Positions 15,927-27,879 are shown, counted from the stretch's first letter. The stretch: 64,000 nucleotides of DNA from Dugong dugon (GCA_030035585.1 CM057469.1:65551501-65615500); one strand, 5' to 3'. The notes: generated by a model not told the origin, from the letters alone. A program made the numbers and translations.

Positions 15927-16145
15927 AAGACTGGTGGGTGCAGTGGTTAAGCACTCAGCTGCTAAGCAAAAGGTCAGTGGTTTGAACTTACCAGCCTCTT
16001 TGCTGGGAAAAAGACCTGGCGATTTGCTTTCATAAAGATTACAGCCTAGGAAACCCTATGGGGCAGTTCTAGTCTGTTCTATAGGGTCACTATGAGTCAG
16101 AATCAACTTGACAGCAACGAGTTTTGTTTACTTTTGTGGTTTGGT
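15927..16145 (+). mobile_element. AfroSINE directly abutting a hAT element
   Basis: Its head is GGTGGGTGCAGTGGTTAAGC. The body carries AAAGATTACAGCCTAGGAAA and CTATGAGTCAGAATCAACTTG. A T/G-rich tail runs to GGTTTGGT at 16138-16145. That last octamer is also the left TSD of the hAT element that follows, so the hAT element appears to have inserted into, or at the end of, the SINE tail. Confidence 0.82.
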
Positions 16146-16628
16146 CAGGGCTTCGAACCATTTAGAACTGGTTCAGTACTGGCTGAAGAAGAGAAATTGG
16201 AGCAGATTGGAATTTTTTAAATTTGAGTGAAGAGAAACAATAAGTAGAACAGGAAAAATTATAGGTTGAAACCCTGGAATGGGAGACTTGGAAGAGGAGT
16301 AGTGAGCCCTTTCAGGAGCCTGATGAGGGAGACTGGATTATACAGGACTGTGGAGAGCATCACAGATTCAAGGAGGCACAGTCAGCTGCCATCTTTGAGT
16401 GGGACACTGCTGTTTCCAACTCTGCCAGTCAAGAGATTTAGTTGCTATGCAACATGCATGCTGCCCTTGTTTTCTAAGAGGGAGATTAAGTTTCTAGCAG
16501 GGCTTCAACCTGTAATTTTTCCAGTTCCACTTATTGTTCTGCATCACCCACATTTTAAAAATTTGGGTCCATTCGGGTTTCGCTTTATCAGCCATGACTG
16601 GACAGGGCAGAATTGGTTCAAAGCCCTG
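16146..16628. mobile_element. Non-autonomous hAT-type transposon with perfect 8-bp TSD
   Basis: The termini are CAGGGCTTCGAACCA (16146-16160) and the reverse complement of CAGGGCTTTGAACCA (ending at 16628), 14 of 15 positions identical. Weaker inverted similarity extends to about 40 bp (GTTCAGTACTGGCTGA against GTCCAGTCATGGCTGA). GGTTTGGT flanks both sides (16138-16145, 16629-16636), an exact 8-bp duplication diagnostic for hAT. The 483-bp element has no transposase. A 130-codon frame at 16266-16658 overruns the right TIR, so I do not treat it as a gene. The family is not recognised. Confidence 0.82.
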
Positions 16629-16764
16629 GGTTTGGTGTTGTTTAAATCTACAAATTAACACCATGACTTTCTGCTCAGTACTATCATCTCTGCTAAAATT
16701 TTTTTAGAGTGTTACATACTGTATGACATATTAAAGTTAGTGGCCTAGCCTCCAATTAGAAACA

Positions 16765-16995
16765 TTTCATTCCATCGCTTACTAGTTTTGTAGCCATAAG
16801 CAGGTGACTTAACTTCTCTAAGTTTCAATAGTTTCCTCAATTCTAAAATGTAGACAATAATACTATCTTTATGGAATTATTATGGGGATTGAATTAAAGA
16901 ATGCATGTAAAGTTAATACCCTGTTATTTGTAAGAAAACCATAAAAAATTATTATTTCAGTTTTTACTAACCTAGCATGATTATAGGCACCCAAT
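16765..16995 (+). repeat. MIR (ancient tRNA-derived SINE)
   Basis: MIR core and 3' parts in order: TTACTAGTTTTGTAGCC, then GACTTAACTTCTCTAAG, TAATACTATCTTTATGG and a GAATTAAAGAATGCATGTAAAG region. Diverged, as expected for a pan-mammalian relic. Confidence 0.75.
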
Positions 16996-17224
16996 AAATA
17001 TTTGTTCCCTTATCTTGGGCCCTGTGTAACTCACCTTGGATAAATTATACCAACTTCCATGTCTACATAACCTGGTTCCTTCTCTAATTTTAAATGCAGT
17101 CAAGACAATCCTTAATCTTAGACAAATAACAGTGATTCTTCATTATTTCTAAAATCTCCTTCATAATATATGTGTCTTTGTGTAAATACCTCTCCTAAAA
17201 CAAAATAATTTCCACCTGGTTCTT

Positions 17225-17454
17225 CCTAAAATCTAAGTATCTTTTAAGACTCAGCTCAACTACCACCTCCCTGATTTCAGGTACTCTTTCTGTGACCTTC
17301 CAAAAGACCAATCCTTCCATTGTCTGTTTTGGACAATGGAAGTGTATACATAAGCACATCACACCTGCTAGAGGTTAACCTCCTTGAGCAGAGGGATTGT
17401 CTCCGTATCCCTTGCAGCTGGCCCAGCACTGTGTCTTACACATAATGACAATAC
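17225..17454 (+). repeat. L2 3'-end relic
   Basis: It has the L2 terminal pattern: AAGACTCAGCTCAACTACCACCTCC, then AACCTCCTTGAGCAGAGGG, then a CCAGCACTGTGTCTTACACA-type ending. It is followed at once by an antisense AfroSINE. Confidence 0.6.
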
Positions 17455-17666
17455 GAAAACCAAAAACCTAACCCATTGCCATCAAGTCGATTCCAACTCA
17501 TAGCAACCCTACAGGACAGAGTAGAACTTCTTTGCAGGATTTCCAAGGCTGTAATTTTTACAGAAGCAGACTGCCACATCTTTCTCCCAGGGAACAGCCG
17601 GTGGGTTTGAACCACTGACCTTTTGGTTAGAAGCCCAGTACTTAACCACGGTGCCACCAGGGCTCC
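17455..17666 (-). mobile_element. AfroSINE, full length
   Basis: Minus-strand copy of about 212 bp. The head is GGAGCCCTGGTGGCACCGTGG, the B-box region GGTCAGTGGTTCAAACCC, and the tail CAATGGGTTAGG. An (AAT)n run follows at 17667-17683. Confidence 0.9.
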
Positions 17667-17814
17667 TATAATAATAATAATAATACAGTTATAACCACAT
17701 TATCAAACTAATATATACAAATTTATAGTCTAATTTTTCATTTAATTCTTATAGCAACCCTGCATAATATTCCAGTTAAATACTGTAATATTTTCATGTA
17801 ACAATTGTTTAATT

Positions 17815-18045
17815 TGATGAACACTTATATAGCACCTAGTATTTCCAGACACTAGTCTAAGTATTAACTCATTTAATACTCTTCTATGAGATAGCTATTA
17901 TTTTATCCCCATTTTACAGATGAGGAATCTAAGACAAAAAGTGATTAAAGGCCCACGGTCACACACAGATTGAGTAACTGGGGTTCAGACAGGCCGGCTC
18001 GGCGGCAGCTCACCTAACCACTGTGGTCTGCTGCCTGCATGGCAA
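17815..18045 (-). repeat. MIR
   Basis: Antisense MIR: TAACTCATTTAATACTC, CCCCATTTTACAGATGAGGAA, then GGTCACACACAGATTGAG and a GGGGTTCAGACAGG end. It is one of the better-preserved MIR copies here. Confidence 0.82.
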
Positions 18046-18146
18046 AAGGGCCAATAAGTAAGTGAAGAAATTAATTCAAGATAGGCTTTCAAATAAAGCT
18101 GCAGTGTGTAATTTAATCAAGGAGCTCTGATCTAATGTAGACTTAA

Positions 18147-18317
18147 AAAAAAAAAACAAATCCAAACACGTTACCTTCCAGTCGATTCCAACTCATAGTG
18201 ACCCTGTAGGACAAAGTAGAACTGTCCCACAGGGTTTCCAAGGAGCGGCTGGTGGATTCGAACTGCCAACCTTTTGGTTAGTGGCAGAGATCTTAACTAC
18301 TGTGCCACCAGGGCTCC
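18147..18317 (-). mobile_element. AfroSINE, short form
   Basis: It lacks the middle insert (AATCTTTACAGAAGC region) found in longer copies, passing straight from GGGTTTCC to AAGGAGCGGCTGGTGG. The flanks show an imperfect TSD, GTAGACTTA (18138-18146) against GTAGACTAA (18321-18329). Confidence 0.88.
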
Positions 18318-20264
18318 AAAGTAGACTAAGGAAATATTTTAAGTATCTAGGCTGTGGGGGAGTGGTTTTCCTGTCTACCTTAACTTCAACATCACCTGCC
18401 TCTTTCCCAGTTTGGTACAGTGTACTAGAGATCTTGCCTCTTCCACAAGGCTGGTGACAGTCACAGAGAGGGGCCGCCTTGGGCTCCTCATGCTCTGAAA
18501 ACAGAGCTATAAAGGGTTGTTTTAATAAATAAAATAATAATAAAAGCCTTTAACAAATAATTGTCAGTTTTCTTAGGCTATTGTAAGAATAATCTTCTCC
18601 CATAATCAGTGTTTAATCTAGTAAGTTTTCAGACCTATGACTAGTTCGATTACCGGGTATTTCTCATTATCTTCAGCACGTTTAGTAAATGCCTACCGTG
18701 CAGTGCATTGTGCTGTTCTGACCACTACAGGTACTAAGATATAAGACATTACTCCTTATTTCAGAAGGTTTAAATCTAGTTTTCTCTTTTAAGAAAATTA
18801 TCTTTTCTCCTTAATTCTTTAGCTGATGGTCTTAATTGATATAACACCTACAAAGCATTTTCTATTTCTTGGAAAGGCCATGAAACATTATAACGTTGTT
18901 ACGCAAGCAACGCAGTTAGCACATGGTAAATTATTCTAGGAAAAGGCCGTCTGTAGATAATTCAAACATTTTTAGAGTTCAAATTTGTATTATCTATTTG
19001 CATTTCTTGCACTTCATAAAGTGAAAAAATAAATCTTTTTTTCCCCCCGGAGGAAAAATTAATAAGACACCTGGAGAATATTTTAGATTTCTGGGAAGAA
19101 TATTTTAAAGATTGCTGTTTCTATCTGCTTTTTCCTGTTACTGGCATGAACACATGTCATTTATAATGACACATTTGTTCTATTCCATGGGTTACATTAG
19201 GAGCAATGAGTGACCTCTCTGGGCCTCCGTTCTTATATTTGGAAACACAGTCGAGTGTTGCTGGCCTCCTGTCCCCTTGAAAGGCCAAAGTTGAACACTA
19301 CGTTATCTGGGCAGACGACACCTTATTCTTATTCCTCAACAATTCTAACAACTCACAGCTCCTCTCAGTCTCTTTATGAACACAGATGTCAGTTTAATGG
19401 GGGGAAAGCTGAAGTGACAAGAAGGTAACCTGTGAGTGAACCCAGGAGCAGGTGAGGCCTGTCAGTTTTTAATTTGGAACTGGTGTCAGGTCTGAGGAAT
19501 GGCTGGTATAATCACAAACATTCACAGGGTGGCTGTGGTGGGCAATATGAAATTAACAATTCATGTGGAGGTCTCTGGACACCTAACTAAATCAACTGTA
19601 TCCTTTAACACTGTATAAACGCAGCATGTTTTCCAGATGACAAGATTGGCAGAGAGAAAGTACTGATCATGCTTTTCATGAAAGTTCTTTTCTCACACCA
19701 AATTATAAAGGCATAGTGTTTTTAAAAATGCAATTACTGATTCAAGGTATAAGTTTAACTTATAACATAGTCCAAGCAGAAGAAGTGTGTAAAATTAAAC
19801 TCATTACTGCCGTCACATGATACAAACCTCCTTAAATTATACCCTAATACATACCTTTACAAATTCCTTCCTGCTTAAAATGTTTTCTATTCAATTCCTT
19901 AAAATTTCACATAGTAATAATTCACTCTAAATACTAGAAGTATTATTAGTTAGTTAATAAATGGACCTTAGACATAAATTCTAACACTTTAAATTTAGTA
20001 GAAAATTATTCTGACTTAGGTCTTGCCTACCAAATTCAAATTCAAATGTTCTAGAGGATTATAATAGTATGCCTACAAATAAAGAAAGTATTCAAAGTTC
20101 TCCAGGGTAGAATGTTCTCTTAGGTTTAGAGGGTGCTGTGACAGTTGGCATCTAGCAGTATCAGTTGATACTGAAACAAGGTGGTTAAGGTGTATGAGAT
20201 TTGTCACTTTTCTTCCACAGATGTAGGATACAAGAAATAATAATTACTGGCATTTTTAGTAATT
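18318..20264. other. Mostly unannotated DNA with one old-repeat trace
   Basis: About 1.9 kb without a recognisable gene. A stretch at 18680-18785 (TAGTAAATGCCTACCGTGCAG then ATATAAGACATTACTCC) resembles an ancient mammalian repeat also seen at 22.45, 34.9 and 45.7 kb, whose family I cannot fix. Short open frames such as 19210-19428 show nothing recognisable. Confidence 0.5.
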
Positions 20265-20460
20265 ATTTACTGGCTACTGCCCTAAGCACTTTACATGTAT
20301 CACCTCAGCGAATCCTCACAAAAATACTGTGAGAAAGGTCTGTGTACTATCCACATTTTGCAGATCAAGGAACCTGAGGCACAGTGAGCTTAAGTAACTC
20401 ACCAAATTACCAATAGTGGAGTAGGATTTGAACCCAAGTCTGACTCTAAAATCTGTCCAC
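20265..20460 (-). repeat. MIR
   Basis: Antisense MIR: GCACTTTACATGTATCACCTC, CACATTTTGCAGATCAAGGAA, TTAAGTAACTCACCAAATTAC, TGGAGTAGGATTTGAACCC. Long and easily recognised. Confidence 0.85.
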
Positions 20461-20789
20461 GCAGCCAGTCTTTATCACTCCCTGGGCCATGTAGTTTTGT
20501 GACTTCACTGCTTCTATGACACTGAAAGGCATGAACATCAAGTCTCTACTAAAATATCTTACACTAAAGGACACATGGGCTAGATTAACAATTATAAATT
20601 TCCTGTTGGTAGACCAATTAGCTGTTCTTATTATTGTACCTCCTTGGAACTCCATCTTCCTAAGGCCATTTCAAGTGACATCACTCCCTAAATTTTAGAC
20701 CCACAGAATTCCTATACTTTCAAGTAGTCAGTCCCTTATCATAGCTTCTTCCAAAGCTGCTCCCATGTCTAATAGAAGAAAACACTGGG

Positions 20790-21185
20790 CAAGAAAAAGA
20801 GCTTAGATTATGGAGTCAGAGAAACTGGGTATGAATCCCCACTCTGCAATTTACTATCTGGGTGAACTTGCTCAAATTACTCAACCTTACCGAACCTCAG
20901 TTTCTTTATCCTCATAATAGGAAGAATATTAATACTTGCTTTTATTGTTTCATTAAGTGCCTTGGTTGCTCAGTGGTTAAAGCACTTGGCTGCTAACTGA
21001 AAGGTTGATAGTTCAAACCCATCAGCTGCTCTGTGGGAGAAAAATGTGGCAGTCTGCTTCCGTAAAGATTATAGGGTCACTATGAGTCGGAATCAATTTG
21101 ACGGCCATGGGTTTGGTTTTTTTTTTTTATTGTCTCATAAGGTTATTGCGAGACTCAAAGGCCCTCTGTAAACAGAGAAATACAA
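20790..21185 (+). repeat. MIR split by an AfroSINE
   Basis: The MIR 5' part (GGAGTCAGAGAAACTGGGTA to AATACTTGC, about 20812-20940) and 3' part (CATAAGGTTATTGCGAGACTC, 21136 on) are one element. The SINE at 20954-21125 separates them. The MIR therefore predates the SINE, as its pan-mammalian age requires. Confidence 0.82.
20954..21125 (+). mobile_element. AfroSINE inserted in a MIR, 13-bp TSD
   Basis: The head is CTTGGTTGCTCAGTGGTTAA, and it ends with CATGGGTTTGG and a T run. The target duplication TTTATTGTTTCAT (20941-20953) against TTTATTGTCTCAT (21126-21138) differs at one base. It has an internal deletion between AAAGATTA and TAGGGTCACTATGAG. Confidence 0.9.
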
Positions 21186-21540
21186 GAGGTAGTCCCCAAT
21201 AAGTAACTTGTTCCAACAGCGACTAAATTGTCTTGAGCTATTAGAAAACCATTTGACCCCCAATTTTTTTCGTGCCACTTTTTTTGTTTCCTCTTGGAGG
21301 TATTTACATAACTCATATCCTCCTCTTTTCCTAAGTAACCTGTATAAATGCCGATGGTGCCCATTATGTAAGGTTTCAAGACTAGAGAAGCAGAGTCAGT
21401 AACAACATAAAAACATATATGTGCTCAAGGGTTTCCTAAGTCTCAAGTCTCCAGGCTTCATCTTGTGCTATTTTCTCTTCTCAGTTCACCTGTACACACA
21501 TTCTTCACCTATGTAATTTAATGCCTCCATAACCTTCCAA
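21186..21540. other. Unannotated DNA
   Basis: About 350 bp. The start (GAGGTAGTCCCCAATAAGTAAC) faintly resembles an old DNA-transposon terminus, but I could not find the matching end. Confidence 0.4.
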
Positions 21541-21544
21541 GAGT

Positions 21545-22010
21545 CAACTTAAATTGCTTCCTCTATTACACTAAGTTTTCCCTGAGTCCCCCTGCAGGTC
21601 TGAATTCTACTGCCCCTATGATCCTACAGCATCTGTTTCCTGTCTCTTCTATTGCACTCACCACATAGTATTTTCACTCTTCACTTGGCTCTCTCTCCCC
21701 AGCTTGAGTGTAAGGCCCTGGAAGGCAGAGAATTTTGCTGGATTTATCTGTCTATCCCTACTATCTAAGACTGGCCTGGCATATAATTGTTGTTGTTAGG
21801 TATCAACCAGTCAATTTTAACTCATAGCAACCCCTTGTGACAAAGTAGAACCGTCCATAGTTTTCTAGGCTGAATCTTTCTGTGAGCAGATCACCAAGTC
21901 TTTCTCCCGCAGAGCCACTGGGTGGGTTCAGACCACCTTGTGTTTAACCGTTGCACCACCAGGGCTTCTTTGGCATATAGTAAAGGCTCAATAAATGTTT
22001 GCTGAGTGTG
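21545..22010 (+). repeat. L2 3' end split by an AfroSINE
   Basis: The terminal L2 pattern is clear: TTCCCTGAGTCCCCCTGCAGG, CCAGCTTGAGTGTAAGGCCC, GGCCTGGCATATA, then beyond the SINE GTAAAGGCTCAATAAATGTTTG. It is interrupted at 21786-21970. Confidence 0.78.
21786..21970 (-). mobile_element. AfroSINE inserted in an L2, 9-bp TSD
   Basis: Minus-strand copy with exact duplication TGGCATATA (21777-21785 and 21971-21979). The B-box region is poorly preserved (GGTCTGAACCC). It belongs to the variant with CACAAGGGGTTGCTATGAG in the body. Confidence 0.88.
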
Positions 22011-22186
22011 GAATGGAATCCATGGTTTACAGTCAACTGGACTTGAGCAATAAACTTTGACTGAAAAACAGATGAATTCTATGAATGAAAAACAACCCAA
22101 ATTGGGCAATATACAATGTGAGCAATGGATGAGAAATTTGTGGGAAATTATTCAGTATCAACAAGGCTAAGTGGAAGAAAAGATTA

Positions 22187-22374
22187 CAGTAAAACCTGTG
22201 AAAGCCAGAATCTGCGTAAAGCAGTAATTCGTCAGAGAAGCAAACTCAAATATTTCCTCCAAAACTAGTGATAGAAAAGTGGTAAGACTACACCCTGTCA
22301 AAGGTGGAAAACTTGTGAGAGACCAAGAAAAACAAGGCAGTCCCACAGTGTTCCAGCTCTCACAGGTTTCACTG
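22187..22374. mobile_element. Pogo/Tigger-like MITE with TA duplication
   Basis: The terminal inverted repeats are CAGTAAAACCTGTGAAAGCC at the left and the reverse complement of CAGTGAAACCTGTGAGAGCT at the right, 17 of 20 identical. TA dinucleotides flank both ends (22185-22186, 22375-22376), as in Tc1/mariner and pogo insertions. The 188-bp element has no coding potential. The subfamily is not identified. Confidence 0.75.
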
Positions 22375-22376
22375 TA

Positions 22377-23110
22377 TTTTCAATAGGATAGTTAAGAAAA
22401 TATTTTAAAATTGAGTCAAATAATTTAGACTAATACAGTAAGCTATTTACTCATTGATTAATCAATTTATTTGTTCGTTCAATGAGCATTTTTGAGTGCC
22501 AGCTAGGTGTCATTCCCTAGGTCATAAAAACAAATAGGCTATAGTTCCCGTCCTGGATGAGTTTATAATACTGTAATTTCACACAAAGCATTTGTGGAGA
22601 ACATCATGGTATAGTGCAAAATTGGAAGAGTAGACTTATAAGCCACTGGGCCAGTAAATGAGTACACAAGCCAAGTGAAACCGTAGAACACATTCGCTCT
22701 CCCTTTTGTCTCCATAATAACCATCAAGCAAAGGTTGAGGTCCCTAGCTCCCTTCTCTCAGTTAGAAAAGCCTGAGCCAGTCTCCCTGATGTTGAAATTG
22801 CCTGAACACAGAGAAACTTCCCAGGAGACCTGTCCACAATGGAAAGGCAAATCTGGCACCAAGAAGTCGTATCCTAGAATTTCATTTTTGTGGAGTGATT
22901 CACAGAGCTTTTCCTTCTCTCCTTTTTTTTTTTTTTTACTCTTCTTATCTCCTCTTCTTCTCCCTTTCTCTTCTTTATCACAACAATCATTTTTATTTTC
23001 TTGTCCCATATTCTCCTAGTCCCAGATGATTTAAAAGGCTGCAGCCACAGTGACACATTCACCTCTAACTGAGCTTACATCTATAATCCCATCTCTATAA
23101 AGAGCATTTA
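22377..23110. other. Unannotated DNA with pyrimidine tract
   Basis: At 22455-22575 (ATTTATTTGTTCGTTCAATG, then CTGGATGAGTTTATAAT) there is a trace of an unassigned ancient repeat. A C/T-rich tract with a 15-16 base T run occupies about 22915-22980 and produces spurious lysine-rich antisense frames. No gene is seen. Confidence 0.5.
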
Positions 23111-23111
23111 G

Positions 23112-23275
23112 AACACAGGTTTTCTAAATTGGCTGCACTTTGGAAAGACTCAGTAAGCTTTTAAAAACACTTGTAGTGGTTGCCATACCCAGAGATTCTG
23201 ATTTAATTGATTTTGGTTGCAGCCTGAGCATCAAGATTGTTAAAAACTCCTCCAAGGGATTCATATGTGCAAGCC
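23112..23275. mobile_element. MER5-type hAT-Charlie fossil
   Basis: Recognised by GGCTGCACTTTGGAAAGACTC, GCTTTTAAAAACACTTG, CAGAGATTCTGATTTAATTG and the mirrored CTCCAAGGGATTCATATGTGC. Both ends are degraded. Confidence 0.75.
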
Positions 23276-24845
23276 GGGAAAGGACTATTTAAGCGAGAAG
23301 AGGGGGAGATCAGATATAAATGAAATATAAGTGATGGGATTCTGGGTTCATACGAGAAAAGAGTCATTTAAAATTTTTTACTACACAACACACTTCAGGG
23401 GAATTGAGAGCTTGAATTGACCTTAGTATCATCTTCTACACGTTTCCCACAACTGATGCTGTCTTCGTCATTCACTAGTTGTTATCAGTAACTGATCAAA
23501 AATCTGCTGATGAGGCATATTGTTGCAGCTCACACTCTAGGGTTATTTTCTGCCTTTAAGAACACAAAATTGGGATGGGAGCAGAAGATACTAAATCCAT
23601 TCTCAAAGTCCTCACTGCTTTAGGGAAATTTGAATAATAAGCCCAAGAGGGATGGTTTTGAGAAAATGAGTTCTTTTTTTCCCCATTTTTCCTATTCCAG
23701 AGAAAGATGATTTAAAAGACATTTTAAAGTTAAGTTAGTGCAGATTAGCTTTAAAACCCTGATGCCATTTATCAAAAGCTAAGCTTTTAAGTGACTTATT
23801 TACACCGAGCTCTCATTGCCCTCTTGGTTTAGGGGGTGCATGTATGGCTAGTTACCCCAAACATTAGCAGATCCTTGGGGTCATGGCCCTGATGCTATAT
23901 TTAAGTTCAGAAAAAGAAAATGAATAATTTTCAGGAAAACAATTGAAATTTAGAAAATTCTTAATGTTCCAAAAAAAATCAAAAAACAACCAAAATTCCT
24001 GGCTTCTACAGTATCTGACCTTGAAATAGTTGCAATTTAGCTTAGAACTCCTTATTTCACTTCACAGACAATTGGGAGTCAAGGTAGAGGTAAGAGATGA
24101 GGAAGAAGAAGATGTGTAGAAAACAAAGTCACTCTTATTTAAGTTTAGTGTCAATTAAATGTACCCTTATAAGTACGATATTTTAAAGTTTTGAAAACTA
24201 CATTTTTGAACAGTTCTTCTAAAGTAGCTTCAGCTCTATCACTACAGTAACTGCCAAGGCTTCAAGACCACATTTTATTTGTATGCAGTTTATTTTTTTC
24301 CTTCAGAAAAACTTAGGGAAATATTTCTGGCTCCTGAATTCCATATGTTTCTTCCTTGCATTGTATATGAATTGTGATTCTCAAACACCATCTTGCACAC
24401 TGGGAAATTCAATACATTGTTCCATTTTACTTCCATGCTTCTACACACATACACATAATTTAATAAAATGGGAATTACTTCTATATATTAAGTGAAAATA
24501 TGATGCACCCTGATACAAGTCAATGCATGCAATCTTCAACATACCAATTATTTTTCTCCAAGGCCCATGTGTGATGTGGTTATAACTTGAAAACTATTTT
24601 TCCTCCAGAAATAATTTCTAAATAGCAGTTATAATATTGGGCAGGTTGATAAAAAAACAGGATGGAGACTTGTGCGTAATAGTGTGGACTTAAGTAGTAT
24701 AGAGTACTGTCAAGGGCAATCCCAGTATTAAAAAAAAAAAACAAGAAGAGCTTTGCTTCTTCTTTTCCAAGTTCCAAAATCATCACCCGATCCTCTATCT
24801 CAGTCAAAACACACATCCTCTCAGATTCACTCACTTTATTGAGAC
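23276..24845. other. Unannotated unique DNA
   Basis: About 1.6 kb of AT-rich sequence with no nameable repeat and no long open frame. The frames at 24283-24495 and 24580-24873 have no recognisable features. Confidence 0.5.
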
Positions 24846-24849
24846 AGCA

Positions 24850-24962
24850 TATGTTACTTCGTTTCATCCTCACAACATTATAAGGATTTATTCCCAGTTT
24901 ATACCCAAGTAAACTATCGATCAGATAACTTAAGAAATTTGCCTAAGATAAAACACCATAAA
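24850..24962 (-). repeat. MIR fragment truncated by L1 insertion
   Basis: Antisense MIR (TCATCCTCACAACATTATAAGG, then ATAACTTAAGAAATTTGCC). It stops where the L1 begins. Confidence 0.65.
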
Positions 24963-25320
24963 TAGAAGACATCAAAGATGGAATCAAAAAATTCCTAAAA
25001 TAAAACAAGAATAAAAACATATCATGCCAAAATGTTTGAGACACAGCAAAGGCAGTGCTCAGAGGTCAATATATAGCAATAGATGCACACATCATAAAAG
25101 AAGAAAGGAATAAAATCAAAATGTTACCTTTAAAATTCAAACAAATAGAAAGATAACAGCAAAAGAAGCCCACAGCCACCAGAAGAAAGGAAATAATAAA
25201 GATGAGAGCAGAAAAAAATGAAATAGAGAATAGAAAAACAATAGAAAGAATCAAAAAACCTAAAGTGGGTTCTTTGAAAGGGTCAACTATCACCATTTGT
25301 GGATGATATGATACTATACA

Positions 25321-25474
25321 CACACATTGCCATCGAGTCAGTTCTGACTCATAGTGACCATATGGGACAGAATAGAACTGCTCCATAGGGTTTCCAAGGA
25401 GCGGCTGATGGATTTGAACTAGTGACCTTTTGGTTAGCAGCCAAGCACTTAACCACTATGCAACCAGGACTCCA
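25321..25474 (-). mobile_element. AfroSINE in L1 copy E, 10-bp TSD
   Basis: Short-form antisense copy with exact duplication ATACTATACA (25311-25320 and 25475-25484). It lies a few bases past the FVDD site of the L1. Confidence 0.92.
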
Positions 25475-27879
25475 ATACTATACAAAGAGAACCTGAAAGA
25501 CTCCACAAGAAAACTACTGGAACTAATAGAAAGATTCAGTAGAGTAAGCAGGATACAAGATAAACATATAAAAATCAGCTGGATTCCTATACACCAATAA
25601 AGAGAACTATGAAAAGAAAATCAGGAAAGCAATACTATTTATAATAGTCCCCCCCCCAAAATAAAATACTTATGAATAAATCTAAATAGGGATGTAAAAG
25701 ACCTATACAAAGAAAACTACAAAATACTACTGCAAAAAACCACAAGAGACCTACATAAATGGAAAAACATACTATGCTCATGCATAGTTAGACTCAATAT
25801 TGTGAAGATGCCAATTCTACTGAAACAATCTACAAATACAATGCAATCCCAATCAAATACCAACAGCATTCCTTAGTGAGATGGCAAAACTAATCATTAA
25901 CTTTATATGGAAAGGAAAGAGGTCCTGGATAAGCAAAGCATTATCAAAGAAGAAGAGGAAAGTAGGAGGCCTTGAACTACCTGACCTCAGAATCTACTAT
26001 AGAGCTACAGTAGTCAAAACAGCCTGGTACTTGTACAAAAACAGACACATTTACCAAGGGAACAGAATCAAGAACCCAGATGTAAATTCATCCACCTATG
26101 GTCACCTGATCTTTGACAAAAGCCCAAAATTCATTAAATGGGGAAAATACAGTCTTTTTAATAAATGGTGCTTGTCCATCTGTGAAAAAATGAAACAGGA
26201 CTCATACCTTACAGCATGCACAAAAGCTAATTCAAAGTGGATCAAAGACCTAAATATAAAACCAAAAACTCTAAAGATTATGGAAGAAAAAACAGGGTCA
26301 ACTCTAGGGCCCCTAATATATGGCATAAACAGGATACAAACCATAATTAACAATACATAAACACCAGAAGATAAGCTAGAAAACTGAGATCTTCTAAAAA
26401 TTAAACGCTTACACTTATCGAAAGATTTCACCAAAAAAGTAAAAAGAGAACCAATGGACCTGGAAAACTTTTTGGCTATGACATATGCAACAAAGGTTTA
26501 ATCTCTAAAATCTATAGGAAAATCCAACACCTCTACAACAAAAAGACTAGTATTTCAATTAAAAAACGGGCAAAGGATATGAACAGACACTTCACCAAAG
26601 AAGATATTCAGGCAGCTAACAGACACAGGAGTAAATGCCATTAGCCATAGAAATGCAAATCAAAACTACAATGAGATACAATCTCACCCCGACATTACTG
26701 GCATTAATCAGAAAAACAGAAAATAATAAATGTTGGAGATGCTGGGGAAGATTGGAATTCTTATGCAAAATGGTACAACCATTTTGGAAAACGACATGGT
26801 GGTCCCTTAAAAAGCTAGGAATAGAAATACCATATGATCCAGTAATCTTACTCCTAGGAATATATCCTAGAAAAATAAGAGCCATCACAAGAATAGACAT
26901 ACGCCCACCCATCTTCATTGCAACATTATTCATAATAGCAAAAAGATGGAAACAACCTAAGTGCTCATCAACAGATGAATGTGTAAACAAATTATGGTAC
27001 ATACACACAACTGAATACTATGCAACAATAAAGAACAATGATGAATCTGCGAAACATCTCACAACATGGATTAATCTGGAGACATTATGCTGAGTGAAAT
27101 AAGTCAATCACAAAAGGACAAATACTGTATGAGACCAGTACTATAAAAACTCAAGGAAAGGTTTACACACAGAAAGAAACAATCTTTGATGGTTATGAAG
27201 GATGGGAAAGATAGGGAGGGATAAACACTAACTAGATAATTGATAAGTTGAGCTTTGGAGAAGGGTAAGACAATACACAATACTGGGGAAGTCAGTACAA
27301 CTTGACCAAGACAAAGTCATAGAAGCTTCATAGATACATCCAAACTCCCTGAGGGACCGAGTTACTGGACTGAGGTCTGGGAACCATGGTCTCAGGGGAC
27401 ATCTAACTCAATTGGCATAACATAGTCTATTAAGAGAATATTCTCCATTCCATGCTGGTGAGCAGCCTCTGGGGTCTTAAAAGCTTGTGAGCAGCCATCT
27501 AAGATACGTCTGCTGGTTCTACCCCATCTAGAGCAAGGGATAATGAAGAAAACTAAAGACACAAGGGAAAGATTTGTCCAAAAGACTAATGGACCACAAC
27601 TTCCACATCCTCCACCAGACTGAGTCCAGCACAACTAGATGGTGCCTGGCTATTGCCATTGACTGCTCTGACAGGGATTACAATAGAGGTTCCCAGACAG
27701 AGCTGGGGAACAATGAAGAAAAAAATTCAAACTCACACACACAAAAAAAGAGCACACTTACTGATCTGACAGACTGGAGAAACCCTGAGAGTATGGCCCC
27801 CGGACACCCTTTTAACTCAGTACTGAAGTCACTTCTGATGTTTACCCCTCAGCCGAGGATTAGACTGTCCTATAAAAGA

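Noticed and set aside
16266..16658. 130-codon open frame as a possible gene
   Set aside because: It crosses the right terminal repeat and TSD of the hAT element and has no recognisable domain.
22923..22980. Polypyrimidine tract as a splice acceptor region
   Set aside because: No following AG-exon with coding character; it looks like simple sequence.
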